Source of the DNA: Oscheius dolichura | Lineage: Eukaryota; Nematoda; Chromadorea; Rhabditida; Rhabditidae | Direction of reading: 5' to 3' | Length of the DNA: 64,000 nt | NCBI GenBank assembly: GCA_932521035.1 | Contig: OW051493.1 | Coordinates: forward strand, 7,192,001 to 7,256,000 | Shown here: piece after piece, positions 23,576-35,000 of the stretch | How positions within the stretch are numbered: position 1 is the first letter of the stretch | How the letters are laid out: every line of letters begins with the position of its first letter | Program-made: the position numbers and the translations under genes | The notes under the pieces: generated by a model | Databases searched by the model: none | What the model was told of the DNA's origin: nothing | Seen by the model: the letters and a program-made list of their open reading frames with translations, nothing else

Positions 23576-23818
23576 AGAAGGGATAAGAGCCGCTGTCCAT
23601 CCACAAGATCCCCGATTCTGACGGGTAGGAGCACCAAAATAAGGGGTCCCGGGAACTTGAGCAATTGAACCCAGCTGCCCTGTCCACTAAAACCGCGGTT
23701 TTGTTGGCATTCAAAAATCGAGATAAATAAGATATGGGCAAGTTTTGGTATACAAAACAAGAAGACCGAACTTTATTGAGTGTTGTTGAAGTGAGATAAA
23801 GATACTTTTACAAGAAGT

Positions 23819-25675
23819 CTACAGAAACATATAAAGCTTCCAAGAGAACGCCTTCGATAGAAGGGGATTGGTGAAGAAGTGAATACTGGTAGCGGCAATT
23901 GTCTCATTCGCCTGCATCCAGAAAGCCTCGCCCGTCTTGATCTCGGCACTGTTTTTGAAGAAGGCGTCATTCTTCAAAAGGATAGCCGATTTGTACAGCT
24001 TGTCCTGGTAAAAAGGATGTAGAGTGAACAGGATGTCTTTTGCACTTCGATCGGGTGTTGCTTTTCTAAAAGAATCGAATTTACAGGGGGAAAGGGAGTT
24101 TCGTAGAGAACGAATGGAAATAAGCCTTACTTGAGAAGTTTTATCAGAGCGTTGTGGTTCTCTTCCAACAACGTAGTGTTCCCCATCGGTTCGAAGTCCC
24201 GTTTCGCATAGCGGAATACATGGCAGTCGATTCCATTAAAGCCCGTAAAATTGGCATAGTACCCCGGCTCGGCTGTCACACTCCAATAGTCGTCCATTTG
24301 CTTCGTCTCCGTGATCAGAACCTCGTAGAAATACCTGTAATTGCCCCATTTTGCAACCCCAAGAAATACAAACCCTTCCGGTCCGTGTTTCTCCAGCTCC
24401 TCGCGTACTATCCTAGCCGAGTCGTTGAATTTCTCCACTGATATCCATTCCGAGCCCAGGGCCATCTTTGCTGATTCGATGCCCACCTCGGGCCACGAGA
24501 GATCCTAATAATTCTTTATCAAAAAGCTGAAACCCTAACTACCAATGTCTGGCGGACCCAGGAGACTACGTGTCTTCCAATAGCTTCAAGTCGCGATGTC
24601 TTCTTTTCTTCCTCCGTTAGTTCCACTCTCATCTTCTCGTCAGGACTCACCCCAACTCCTTTACAAGCTCCCACAAATAACTGCGCTTTGGTCAAATCCA
24701 GTGCTAAAGTTCGGAATTTTTCCATGAATTTTTTTCGGTCTTGGAGAAGAATGGCCACATCCATATTACAGTCAGAAAAGCTTCCTCTTCTCTGTTCTTC
24801 GTTTCTGTAATTGACTTCAAGAAACAGCACTTCCTTCAGTAAATCGTCGTAGTCCAGAACATGAATATTCTCAATCTTATAGATAAGTTCGTCAGCGTTT
24901 TGTTTATCGAGCGCGTGAATGAGAGAAGATAGACGTCTTTTTGCGTATTTGTATTGTTTTTGAGAGGAGGAATTAGGGAGCGACTTGAGGCCGAGGAAAG
25001 AGGAAACAGCAGAGGACGGCTTGAGGGCTCGTGCAATCCGGCACTCCAGCTGGTGAAACGCCTTCTCTCCTCGTAGATATCGTAAGATGGTGTCTCTTTT
25101 TGGTAGCGGGCAACCTTCGCGGAACTGTCTGTGGAAGTAGGCTAAGGTTTCCGGGAGAATCTTCGAGCAAGCATGGGAGAAGACCGGCCTCGAAGATGGA
25201 TCGTGTCTTCTTGTTGAAGTCGGACTGGCCACATGTGTAAAAAGCTCCAAGACATCTCTCAACCATTGTGTGGATGCGATTTCGTAGATCAAATAAAAGA
25301 AGGTCTCGATCGATGAATATCTTGACACGTCGCCAATAATATTCCTATTGCGAAAATACTGCGCCATCTCATCTTGCAGTTTTACTAGGGCCTTCTGCTC
25401 GTCGCTGTCCGGGTCAAAGGTGCTGTTAGTCCCGGCAGCGATTAGGGAACCAACGGAACTGGCCAGTTTCAGAAATTCGGGACTATCCTCGACTACATCG
25501 TTCAGCTCGTCAAGAATATTGAACTCCTCGTTCTTGAGTTTGGCTAACGTTTCGAGAAGTTTGGTTACGTCGTCCAAATCTGGAAACATGTTCTAATCCC
25601 CTAAATTTAGAAAAAAAACATACAACTGGCATGAGTAGATAAGAAGAAGACAAATAGAATAAGGAAAAGTTCCAT
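23819..25675 (-). CDS. Secreted protein of a tandem nematode family, one-domain form
   Basis: About 540 residues. Start at 25675 with signal peptide MELFLILFVFFLSTHAS. One N-terminal domain follows (DLDDVTKLLETLAKLKNEE, KLASSVGSLIAAGTN, DEQKALVKLQDEMAQYF). A long helical centre holds a basic patch and ENIHVLDYDDLLKEVLFLE. The C-terminal module begins DLSWPEVGIESAKMALG, passes through REELEKHGPEG, and ends SWKLYMFL at 23819. An intron at the same place as in the neighbour is 39 nt long and stays open in frame, so skipping its removal would add 13 residues. The gene shares its order of modules and its codon-split site with the gene at 21168-23413, so they arose by tandem duplication. Function unknown. 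The family is not one I can match to a named domain. Confidence 0.75.
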
Positions 25676-26056
25676 CAGCGAAGAAGCATAAAATGAGTCG
25701 GCTGTCTGAAAGAATTTGGGGATAGGAACCTAGAAATGAGACTAGAAAAGTCGGCGGAATGGAGAGCAAATGGATAGCAATCGATTAGGTGCATAATAAG
25801 CGGGGAACGGTGGCTCATTCGTGGGAAAAGGTCATGATTCATTGACTCCCACAAATTAGGACATCAGGGCCCAATTCTGGACCAGGATAAGATCATGAAA
25901 TGCCTTCTTTGAGGTCTGTGGGACACGGACTACCTCCTTCGTCTCTCTACCCATGTTAATTTTCTGTAAAAGGTCGAATGAAAGAATTTTTATTATCCCG
26001 TAAAAATAAAGCGTGTTTTTCTTCTCACATCAGCGGGGGAAGAGAGTGTTCTCTGT

Positions 26057-29000
26057 TCATATATCGAAAGAACTACTTCGAGTCAGACAGTCGTCTTGTC
26101 GCCCCTCAGTATAGACGAAATAGTATAAAATAAGGAAAATAATAAAGCAGAGAGGGTAGAAGACGCGGCAGAAGTTGTCCAGCTTCCGTCCAATTTTATG
26201 GTATCTCTTGGCCTTGTGCAGCATTTCCTCTCTCATCTCTTCTGTAATGTCCGATTTCTTCTTGAGCGCTGCTTTTCTCTGAAATGATAATTAGCAGTTT
26301 AGAATGAGACAAAAAACACCATTTGACTAGATTTCTTATCAAATCCTATGACGAATAAAGTTTGGAGAAGGGTTATGAACACGAAGCCGGTAATAAAGCC
26401 AAACCACAGATCAATAGCCTGAAATCTCCTTATTTCTAGAGAAAAAGTAAAAGACACGAACCTTCAGGTAGGAAACACTTGGGAGATGCTCTCGAGCTCC
26501 AGCCGATTCTGTGGACAGAGTGAGAAGTACAGTAATCGCGACACCGATGCGCCCCTCCATGAATTCTTCCGGTAGCCAGACTCCTACCTGAAAATTGTCA
26601 TTTCATGGAAGCTAATCCAAATCAAGTTGTTTTATCTTTTATCCACCACTACCACCCGTCCACCGTTTAGGCTTAACCGCATCCACCATGTCCACCATTC
26701 CCACCGCGCAAGCCAAGCCTATGCTAAGCCTAAGTTAAGCCTAAGTTAAGCCTAAGTTAAGCCTAAGTTAAGCCTAAGCTAAGCCTAAGTTAAGCCTAAG
26801 TTAAGCCTATTCTAAGCCTAAGTTAAGCCTATTCTAAGCCTAAGCTAAGCCTAAGTTAAGCCTAAGCTAAGCCTAAGTTAAGCCTAAGTTAAGCCTATTC
26901 TAAGCCTAAGTTAAGCCTAAGTTAAGCCTAAGCTAAGCCTAAGTTAAGCCTAAGTTAAGCCTAAGTTAAGCCTAAGTTAAGCCTAAGTTAAGCCTAAGTT
27001 AAGCCTAAGCTAAGCCTAAGTTAAGCCTAAGTTAAGCCTAAGTTAAGCCTAAGTTAAGCCTAAGTTAAGCCTAAGCTAAGCCTAAGTTAAGCCTAAGTTA
27101 AGCCTATTCTAAGCCTAAGCTAAGCCTAAGTTAAGCCTAAGCTAAGCCTAAGTTAAGCCTAAGTTAAGCCTAAGTTAAGCCTAAGTTAAGCCTATTCTAA
27201 GCCTAAGTTAAGCCTAAGTTAAGCCTAAGTTAAGCCTAAGTTAAGCCTAAGTTAAGCCTAAGTTAAGCCTATTCTAAGCCTAAGTTAAGCCTAAGTTAAG
27301 CCTAAGCTAAGCCTAAGTTAAGCCTAAGTTAAGCCTAAGTTAAGCCTAAGTTAAGCCTAAGTTAAGCCTAAGTTAAGCCTAAGCTAAGCCTAAGTTAAGC
27401 CTAAGTTAAGCCTATTCTAAGCCTAAGTTAAGCCTAAGTTAAGCCTAAGTTAAGCCTAAGTTAAGCCTAAGTTAAGCCTTAGTTAAGCCTAAGCTAAGCC
27501 TAAGTTAAGCCTAAGTTAAGCCTATTCTAAGCCTAAGTTAAGCCTAAGTTAAGCCTAAGCTAAGCCTAAGTTAAGCCTAAGTTAAGCCTATTCTAAGCCT
27601 AAGTTAAGCCTAAGTTAAGCCTAAGCTAAGCCTAAGTTAAGCCTAAGTTAAGCCTAAGTTAAGCCTAAGCTAAGCCTAAGTTAAGCCTAAGTTAAGCCTA
27701 AGTTAAGCCTAAGCTAAGCCTAAGTTAAGCCTAAGCTAAGCCTAAGTTAAGCCTAAGTTAAGCCTATTCTAAGCCTAAGTTAAGCCTAAGTTAAGCCTAA
27801 GCTAAGCCTAAGTTAAGCCTAAGTTAAGCCTAAGTTAAGCCTAAGTTAAGCCTAAGTTAAGCCTAAGTTAAGCCTAAGCTAAGCCTAAGTTAAGCCTAAG
27901 TTAAGCCTAAGTTAAGCCTAAGTTAAGCCTAAGTTAAGCCTAAGCTAAGCCTAAGTTAAGCCTAAGTTAAGCCTATTCTAAGCCTAAGCTAAGCCTAAGT
28001 TAAGCCTAAGCTAAGCCTAAGTTAAGCCTAAGTTAAGCCTAAGTTAAGCCTAAGTTAAGCCTATTCTAAGCCTAAGTTAAGCCTAAGTTAAGCCTAAGTT
28101 AAGCCTAAGTTAAGCCTAAGTTAAGCCTAAGTTAAGCCTATTCTAAGCCTAAGTTAAGCCTAAGTTAAGCCTAAGCTAAGCCTAAGTTAAGCCTAAGTTA
28201 AGCCTAAGTTAAGCCTAAGTTAAGCCTAAGTTAAGCCTAAGTTAAGCCTAAGCTAAGCCTAAGTTAAGCCTAAGTTAAGCCTATTCTAAGCCTAAGTTAA
28301 GCCTAAGTTAAGCCTAAGTTAAGCCTAAGTTAAGCCTAAGTTAAGCCTTAGTTAAGCCTAAGCTAAGCCTAAGTTAAGCCTAAGTTAAGCCTATTCTAAG
28401 CCTAAGTTAAGCCTAAGTTAAGCCTAAGCTAAGCCTAAGTTAAGCCTAAGTTAAGCCTATTCTAAGCCTAAGTTAAGCCTAAGTTAAGCCTAAGTTAAGC
28501 CTAAGCTAAGCCTAAGTTAAGCCTAAGTTAAGCCTAAGTTAAGCCTAAGCTAAGCCTAAGTTAAGCCTATTCTAAGCCTAAGTTAAGCCTAAGTTAAGCC
28601 TAAGTTAAGCCTAAGCTAAGCCTAAGTTAAGCCTAAGTTAAGCTTATTCTAAGCCTAAGTTAAGCCTAAGTTAAGCCTAAGTTAAGCCTAAGTTAAGCCT
28701 AAGTTAAGCCTAAGTTAAGCCTAAGTTAAGCCTAAGTTAAGCCTATTCTAAGCCTAAGTTAAGCCTAAGTTAAGCCTATTCTAAGCCTAAGTTAAGCCTA
28801 AGTTAAGCCTAAGCTAAGCCTAAGTTAAGCCTAAGTTAAGCCTAAGTTAAGCCTAAGTTAAGCCTAAGCTAAGCCTAAGTTAAGCCTAAGTTAAGCCTAA
28901 GCTAAGCCTAAGTTAAGCCTAAGTTAAGCCTAAGTTAAGCCTAAGTTAAGCCTAAGTTAAGCCTAAGCTAAGCCTAAGTTAAGCCTAAGTTAAGCCTAAG

Positions 29001-32000
29001 TTAAGCCTAAGCTAAGCCTAAGTTAAGCCTAAGTTAAGCCGAAGTTAAGCCTATTCTAAGCCTAAGTTAAGCCTAAGTTAAGCCTAAGCTAAGCCTAAGT
29101 TAAGCCTAAGTTAAGCCTAAGTTAAGCCTAAGCTAAGCCTAAGTTAAGCCTAAGCTAAGCCTAAGTTAAGCCTATTCTAAGCCTAAGTTAAGCCTAAGTT
29201 AAGCCTAAGCTAAGCCTAAGTTAAGCCTAAGTTAAGCCTAAGCTAAGCCTAAGTTAAGCCTAAGTTAAGCCTAAGCTAAGCCTAAGTTAAGCCTAAGTTA
29301 AGCCTAAGTTAAGCCTAAGTTAAGCCTAAGTTAAGCCTAAGCTAAGCCTAAGTTAAGCCTAAGTTAAGCCTAAGTTAAGCCTAAGCTAAGCCTAAGTTAA
29401 GCCTAAGACTCCTACCTGAAAATTGTCATTTCATGGAAGCTAATCCAAATCAAGTTGTTTTATCTTTTATTCACCACTACCACCCGTCCACCGTTTAGGC
29501 TTAACCGCATCCACCGCATCCACCATGTCCACCATTCCCACCGCGTAAGCCTAAGCCTAAGTTAAGCCTTAGTTAAGCCTAAGCTAAGCCTAAGTTAAGC
29601 CTAAGTTAAGCCTATTCTAAGCCTAAGTTAAGCCTAAGTTAAGCCTAAGTTAAGCCTAAGCTAAGCCTAAGTTAAGCCTAAGCTAAGCCTAAGTTAAGCC
29701 TAAGTTAAGCCTAAGCTAAGCCTAAGTTAAGCCTAAGTTAAGCCTAAGTTAAGCCTAAGCTAAGCCTAAGTTAAGCCTAAGTTAAGCCTAAGTTAAGCCT
29801 AAGCTAAGCCTAAGTTAAGCCTATTCTAAGCCTAAGTTAAGCCTAAGTTAAGCCTAAGTTAAGCCTAAGCTAAGCCTAAGTTAAGCCTAAGTTAAGCCTA
29901 TTCTAAGCCTAAGTTAAGCCTAAGTTAAGCCTAAGTTAAGCCTAAGTTAAGCCTAAGCTAAGCCTAAGTTAAGCCTAAGTTAAGCCTAAGCTAAGCCTAA
30001 GTTAAGCCTAAGTTAAGCCTAAGCTAAGCCTAAGTTAAGCCTAAGTTAAGCCTAAGTTAAGCCTAAGTTAAGCCTAAGCTAAGCCTAAGTTAAGCCTAAG
30101 TTAAGCCTAAGCTAAGCCTAAGTTAAGCCTAAGTTAAGCCTAAGTTAAGCCTATTCTAAGCCTAAGTTAAGCCTAAGTTAAGCCTAAGCTAAGCCTAAGT
30201 TAAGCCTAAGTTAAGCCTAAGTTAAGCCTAAGTTAAGCCTAAGTTAAGCCTAAGTTAAGCCTAAGCTAAGCCTAAGTTAAGCCTAAGTTAAGCCTAAGTT
30301 AAGCCTATTCTAAGCCTAAGTTAAGCCTAAGTTAAGCCTAAGCTAAGCCTAAGTTAAGCCTAAGTTAAGCCTAAGTTAAGCCTAAGTTAAGCCTAAGTTA
30401 AGCCTAAGTTAAGCCTAAGTTAAGCCTAAGTTAAGCCTATTCTAAGCCTAAGTTAAGCCTAAGTTAAGCCTAAGTTAAGCCTATTCTAAGCCTAAGTTAA
30501 GCCTAAGTTAAGCCTAAGTTAAGCCTATTCTAAGCCTAAGTTAAGCCTAAGTTAAGCCTAAGTTAAGCCTAAGTTAAGCCTAAGCTAAGCCTAAGTTAAG
30601 CCTAAGTTAAGCCTAAGCTAAGCCTAAGTTAAGCCTAAGTTAAGCCTAAGTTAAGCCTATTCTAAGCCTAAGTTAAGCCTAAGTTAAGCCTAAGCTAAGC
30701 CTAAGTTAAGCCTAAGTTAAGCCTAAGTTAAGCCTAAGCTAAGCCTAAGTTAAGCCTAAGTTAAGCCTAAGTTAAGCCTATTCTAAGCCTAAGTTAAGCC
30801 TAAGTTAAGCCTAAGTTAAGCCTATTCTAAGCCTAAGTTAAGCCTAAGTTAAGCCTAAGTTAAGCCTAAGCTAAGCCTAAGTTAAGCCTAAGTTAAGCCT
30901 AAGTTAAGCCTATTCTAAGCCTAAGTTAAGCCTAAGTTAAGCCTAAGCTAAGCCTAAGTTAAGCCTAAGTTAAGCCTAAGCTAAGCCTAAGTTAAGCCTA
31001 AGCTAAGCCTAAGTTAAGCCTAAGCTAAGCCTAAGTTAAGCCTAAGACTCCTACCTGAAAATTGTCATTTCATGGAAGCTAATCCAAATCAAGTTGTTTT
31101 ATCTTTTATTCACCACTACCACCCGTCCACCGTTTAGGCTTAACCGCATCCACCGCATCCACCATGTCCACCATTCCCACCGCGTAAGCCTAAGCCTAAG
31201 CTAAGCCTAAGCCTAAGCCTAAACCCTAAGCCTAAGCCAGTGTCCACCATGTCCACCATGCCCACCGTGTCCACCATGTCCACCGCACCAGCAAACCCTG
31301 ATTCCAATTACAGAATAAAATCCTTACCCATGAGAACATCAGTGCCAATGAAGTAGGAATGTAGGTCTGAGCCAAGTGGAAGCCCACATCCCGCTTGAGC
31401 TTGAATACAGCCCTCAAGCAGGAGAAGGTGCCTGTAACCCTCCCTTCTTTGCTCCTCGCGGTTTCAATTCTCACCTGATTTCCTGCTCTTATCACAGGTT
31501 GTCGTCTCATAGCTGGCAATATACAATTCAGGCAACTTGACGTGGGGGTTCTTGTCAATGGCATGGTTCCTGTTGGAAAACCATTCGAATCGGACCGTCT
31601 CCACCGGGTAGGCGAAGGATTTGATCAATAGGTCACATGTCTGCTTATCGTGAGGATACTTGCAGAGAATCAGATTACAACTCGGAGTTATTTTCACTCT
31701 AAAAATTAAAATTTAATAAATGTAAGCAGGGCACACTTACCGCGTCTCGTACAGTACCAGACCATCGGGGAAGATTCTCATTAAAAAGTTTAGAAATGTC
31801 ACTTCATGGAATTCGGCCTCTTTGGCATTAGCAAAAAATGGATCGGGTCGCCATAATTTTTCCAATATTTCTTCCTTAAAATCCCAGAAAATTTGAAAAT
31901 TAACGGAAGGAGACCCACCTCTTTGACTAGAATTGGTTTATCGTAAGGGTTCACCAAGCGAGCGTCTCTCCAAGCCATTAGGAGGTAGATATCCATATCG

Positions 32001-35000
32001 TAGTCCTTTAAACGGGGTAGTAATTATCCCTGGGGCGAGGTTACCATGGTAGTTGTTTGAAAATTACTCATACTCTCGATATAGATGCCGAATCGGACGG
32101 AGACGGCGCTTCCTCGAAACACAATGGGGGCCGAGAAGGGATCGTACTGATTTTTGTTCAGGACAGGGAGGATAAAACTCCCTCCGAGGGTTCTAAACAG
32201 ATTATTATAGTCATTAAAATGTACAATTACTTGATGGAGCCAGCTGTCCGACTGAGAATATCGTCAACTTCCGAATCATTCCTCAATTTCTCCGCCAGTT
32301 CGGTTAAATTTACCCCAGCTGCCTCCAAAGCGGAAATGTTGACTCCAATTGGTCCTTCAATCTCCACCCCTTCGAAACTACTGCTGTTGAAACTGTCCAC
32401 CGCCTTGGGAACGTAGTCGGCACAAATTCCAGGAAGGTAGAGGCCCAGCTGGATAATTGAATGGGTTACTGTAGGTCGAGAAAGAAACCTTCTCGTGGCG
32501 CTCGAACAACTCCTCGCCGGCATTCATACCGAGACCAGAAATGGCTTCATAGGAAGAGAGAAGGAGCACAGGACTGAAAAGGGGGAAATTATAGACCAAA
32601 ACCCCCGGGCAGTACTTAATTTCGTCCGAAACGTCAATCTCCACAGGTCCTACTGTTCTGTTCTTCGCTTCGGGAGCTGCAGTTGTTGCTTCGTCTTTCT
32701 ATAATACAATTTTATTCCTTCGTGAGAGTTCATAATTGGTCAAGCGTTTGCTCAATTGGTTTAAAAAAGTTTGATGCCCAAAATTTCCCTCCTAAAGACA
32801 CGAAGAGAAGGCTCGCCTTCGTTAGCGCAAGACGACCTTGCCAAAATTGACCAGATTAACGAAATCGATGGTGGAAAGAGTCTAGTTTTTAAGGGTACGA
32901 TGATGATCTCTGCTAATTCTTACGGGTTTGGTGTCCACGGGATCGACCCAGTCGTCCTCCACCGAGCCGGCCGTCTCGGCCATCCTCCGGAATCGTCGCT
33001 TGTGGTAGCCCGTTCTGATCTTCTTCTTCGGCGTTTTGAAGCGGTTTCTAAATTTTTATTCAGTTAGATAAAGAGGTCATTTGATAATAGACTCATGGAC
33101 CATTTTTTGATTCTATTAAAAGTTTATCGTAAGCATAGACGTCGTGGCCGAGTGGTGCTAAGCCGATGGGATTTCTCCGCGTGAGTTCGAATCTCGTCGA
33201 TGTCGAATATTTTTGCTTTTTTTCGCGTTTACTGACCAGTCGTTTGCAAAGAGCACGACAAAGATAAAATTCCAATTGGATGGCACTCACACAAAGTCCT
33301 TATAGTCGTAGATGTCGTCATCATAGGCCTTGATCTCCGGTATATAATCACGAGACTCCTCTTTGATGTTATCCAACTTCTTTGGAGGGTGCCGCTCTTT
33401 CTCCTCTTCTTTTTCCCTTTCTTTTTCCTCTTCCTTTTCCCAATCCTCCGAATCCTCATCGCTGGCGATGTCATTACTTTCCAGATCTTTTTCCGAATTT
33501 CCGTCGTCAAGTTTCGTCTCCTCCACAAAATGAAAGGTATCTCCGTCTTGTGTTTTCACCGTTTTGGTCGTCTTCAATTGGGGCGGCATTCCAGAAGTTT
33601 TCAACCTGCAACATTTTCTTCGGGGGAAAAGGCTGGTTACCTCGGTTCCGGAGTCACGCCACCTTCATAATCCAGAGAATTCACAACCCTGTCGATTTGT
33701 TCTGGGGGTATGTTCCCCCCTTCTTCTACCTTCACCGGACCCTCTCTAGGCACTTCCTTGCGCTGTTCTTGTCGGCGCCGGTTGTCTTCCTCCTCATCTA
33801 CATATTCCACGTATTTTCGTTCACCAGAGTGTTCCTTTTTCCTATAATTTGCAAGGTTTAGAAGAGAAAACAAAAGCAGCTCACCGTTCTCCAATTGGAT
33901 TCTTCTTGTCTGGTGGATCCACGAGGCCTTTGGCCCTGAAATGGAATATCATCACCCGTCCAAATGAGAACAAGTCCCCCCCCCATAATTTTCTTTTTAA
34001 CTCACTGGGCATAATGGTTGGCATCGATGAGATCATTCAGCGTCTCGGCCATTTTCAGAAGAACATCCTGGTCCGGGTTCAGGTCTTCTTTGAATGGCTC
34101 ACAAATCGGGCTGGTCTCGTCAATACCCAACTTCTTCGCGTCTTCTGTGCTATTAAACCAAAGGATTCGATTATGCCCGGCGCAGATTTCCCGAAACACG
34201 ATACCTATTGCCTAAAGACTAGAAGGGAAGCGCGCCCCCAATTGGTAGATACCTCATATTCGTCGAGGAGATCCTGATTGAGTCCCAATTTCTTCAGCCG
34301 CTTCTTACTGTCAATCACCTCCGAATCCTTGAGATATTTCTTCATTTCGTCTTCGGTCAATTTGACGGGTTTCTCCTCCTCGTCTTCCTTCTTGGCCGTG
34401 CTGTTGTTATTCTCCTTTATTGCCTATAATTTACAAGATACGGCTCTTCCTCTCAGGACCCACATCCTCTACAGTAATATTCCAGTGCTGATTCCACGCT
34501 TTACATTCCTGAATAGTGGTGATGTTCATCTGCAGGTTCTCTGCCTTGTAGTAGGCGTCGATCCATAGAATCGTTCTGAACCCTGCCCTTCACCCCGGGG
34601 GTCTGTCTCTAATCGAACCTGTTCCCGTCTTCCAGCGACTTCAAGTGCTCTTTTTCTACCAATTTGGTCAAGTTAGCCAAGTCCACCGTGCCTTCCAACA
34701 TCTGTCGAACCACTAAAAGTCACAGTTACTCAGCTAAAACAGTATCACATTCATCCACAGCATCCTCCGTGGTCGTGGTCGGAATGGTAGTGCTTGTGGT
34801 GGTTGTGATCCCCGTCGTTGTCGTCGATTTTGTCGTTTCCGTCACCGGTTTCCCGCTGAAAATCCATTCAAATGATAGAAATTAGCAGCCGTAAATTTCC
34901 GCACTCGGAAAGGTGCGACACACCCATAAAAAAGGGAGAACCTACTCCTTTCCGTCGCTGCCCTCCTGTTCATTTTCTTCTTCTTCCACTTCAAATCCCC

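Noticed and set aside
26709-31045. CRISPR-like array
   Set aside because: Units are only 11 bp with no spacers, and the context is a eukaryotic intron. It is a satellite.
26709-31238. A true chromosome end
   Set aside because: Exons of one channel gene lie on both sides with matching phase, and the array is mostly 11-mers rather than pure TTAGGC.
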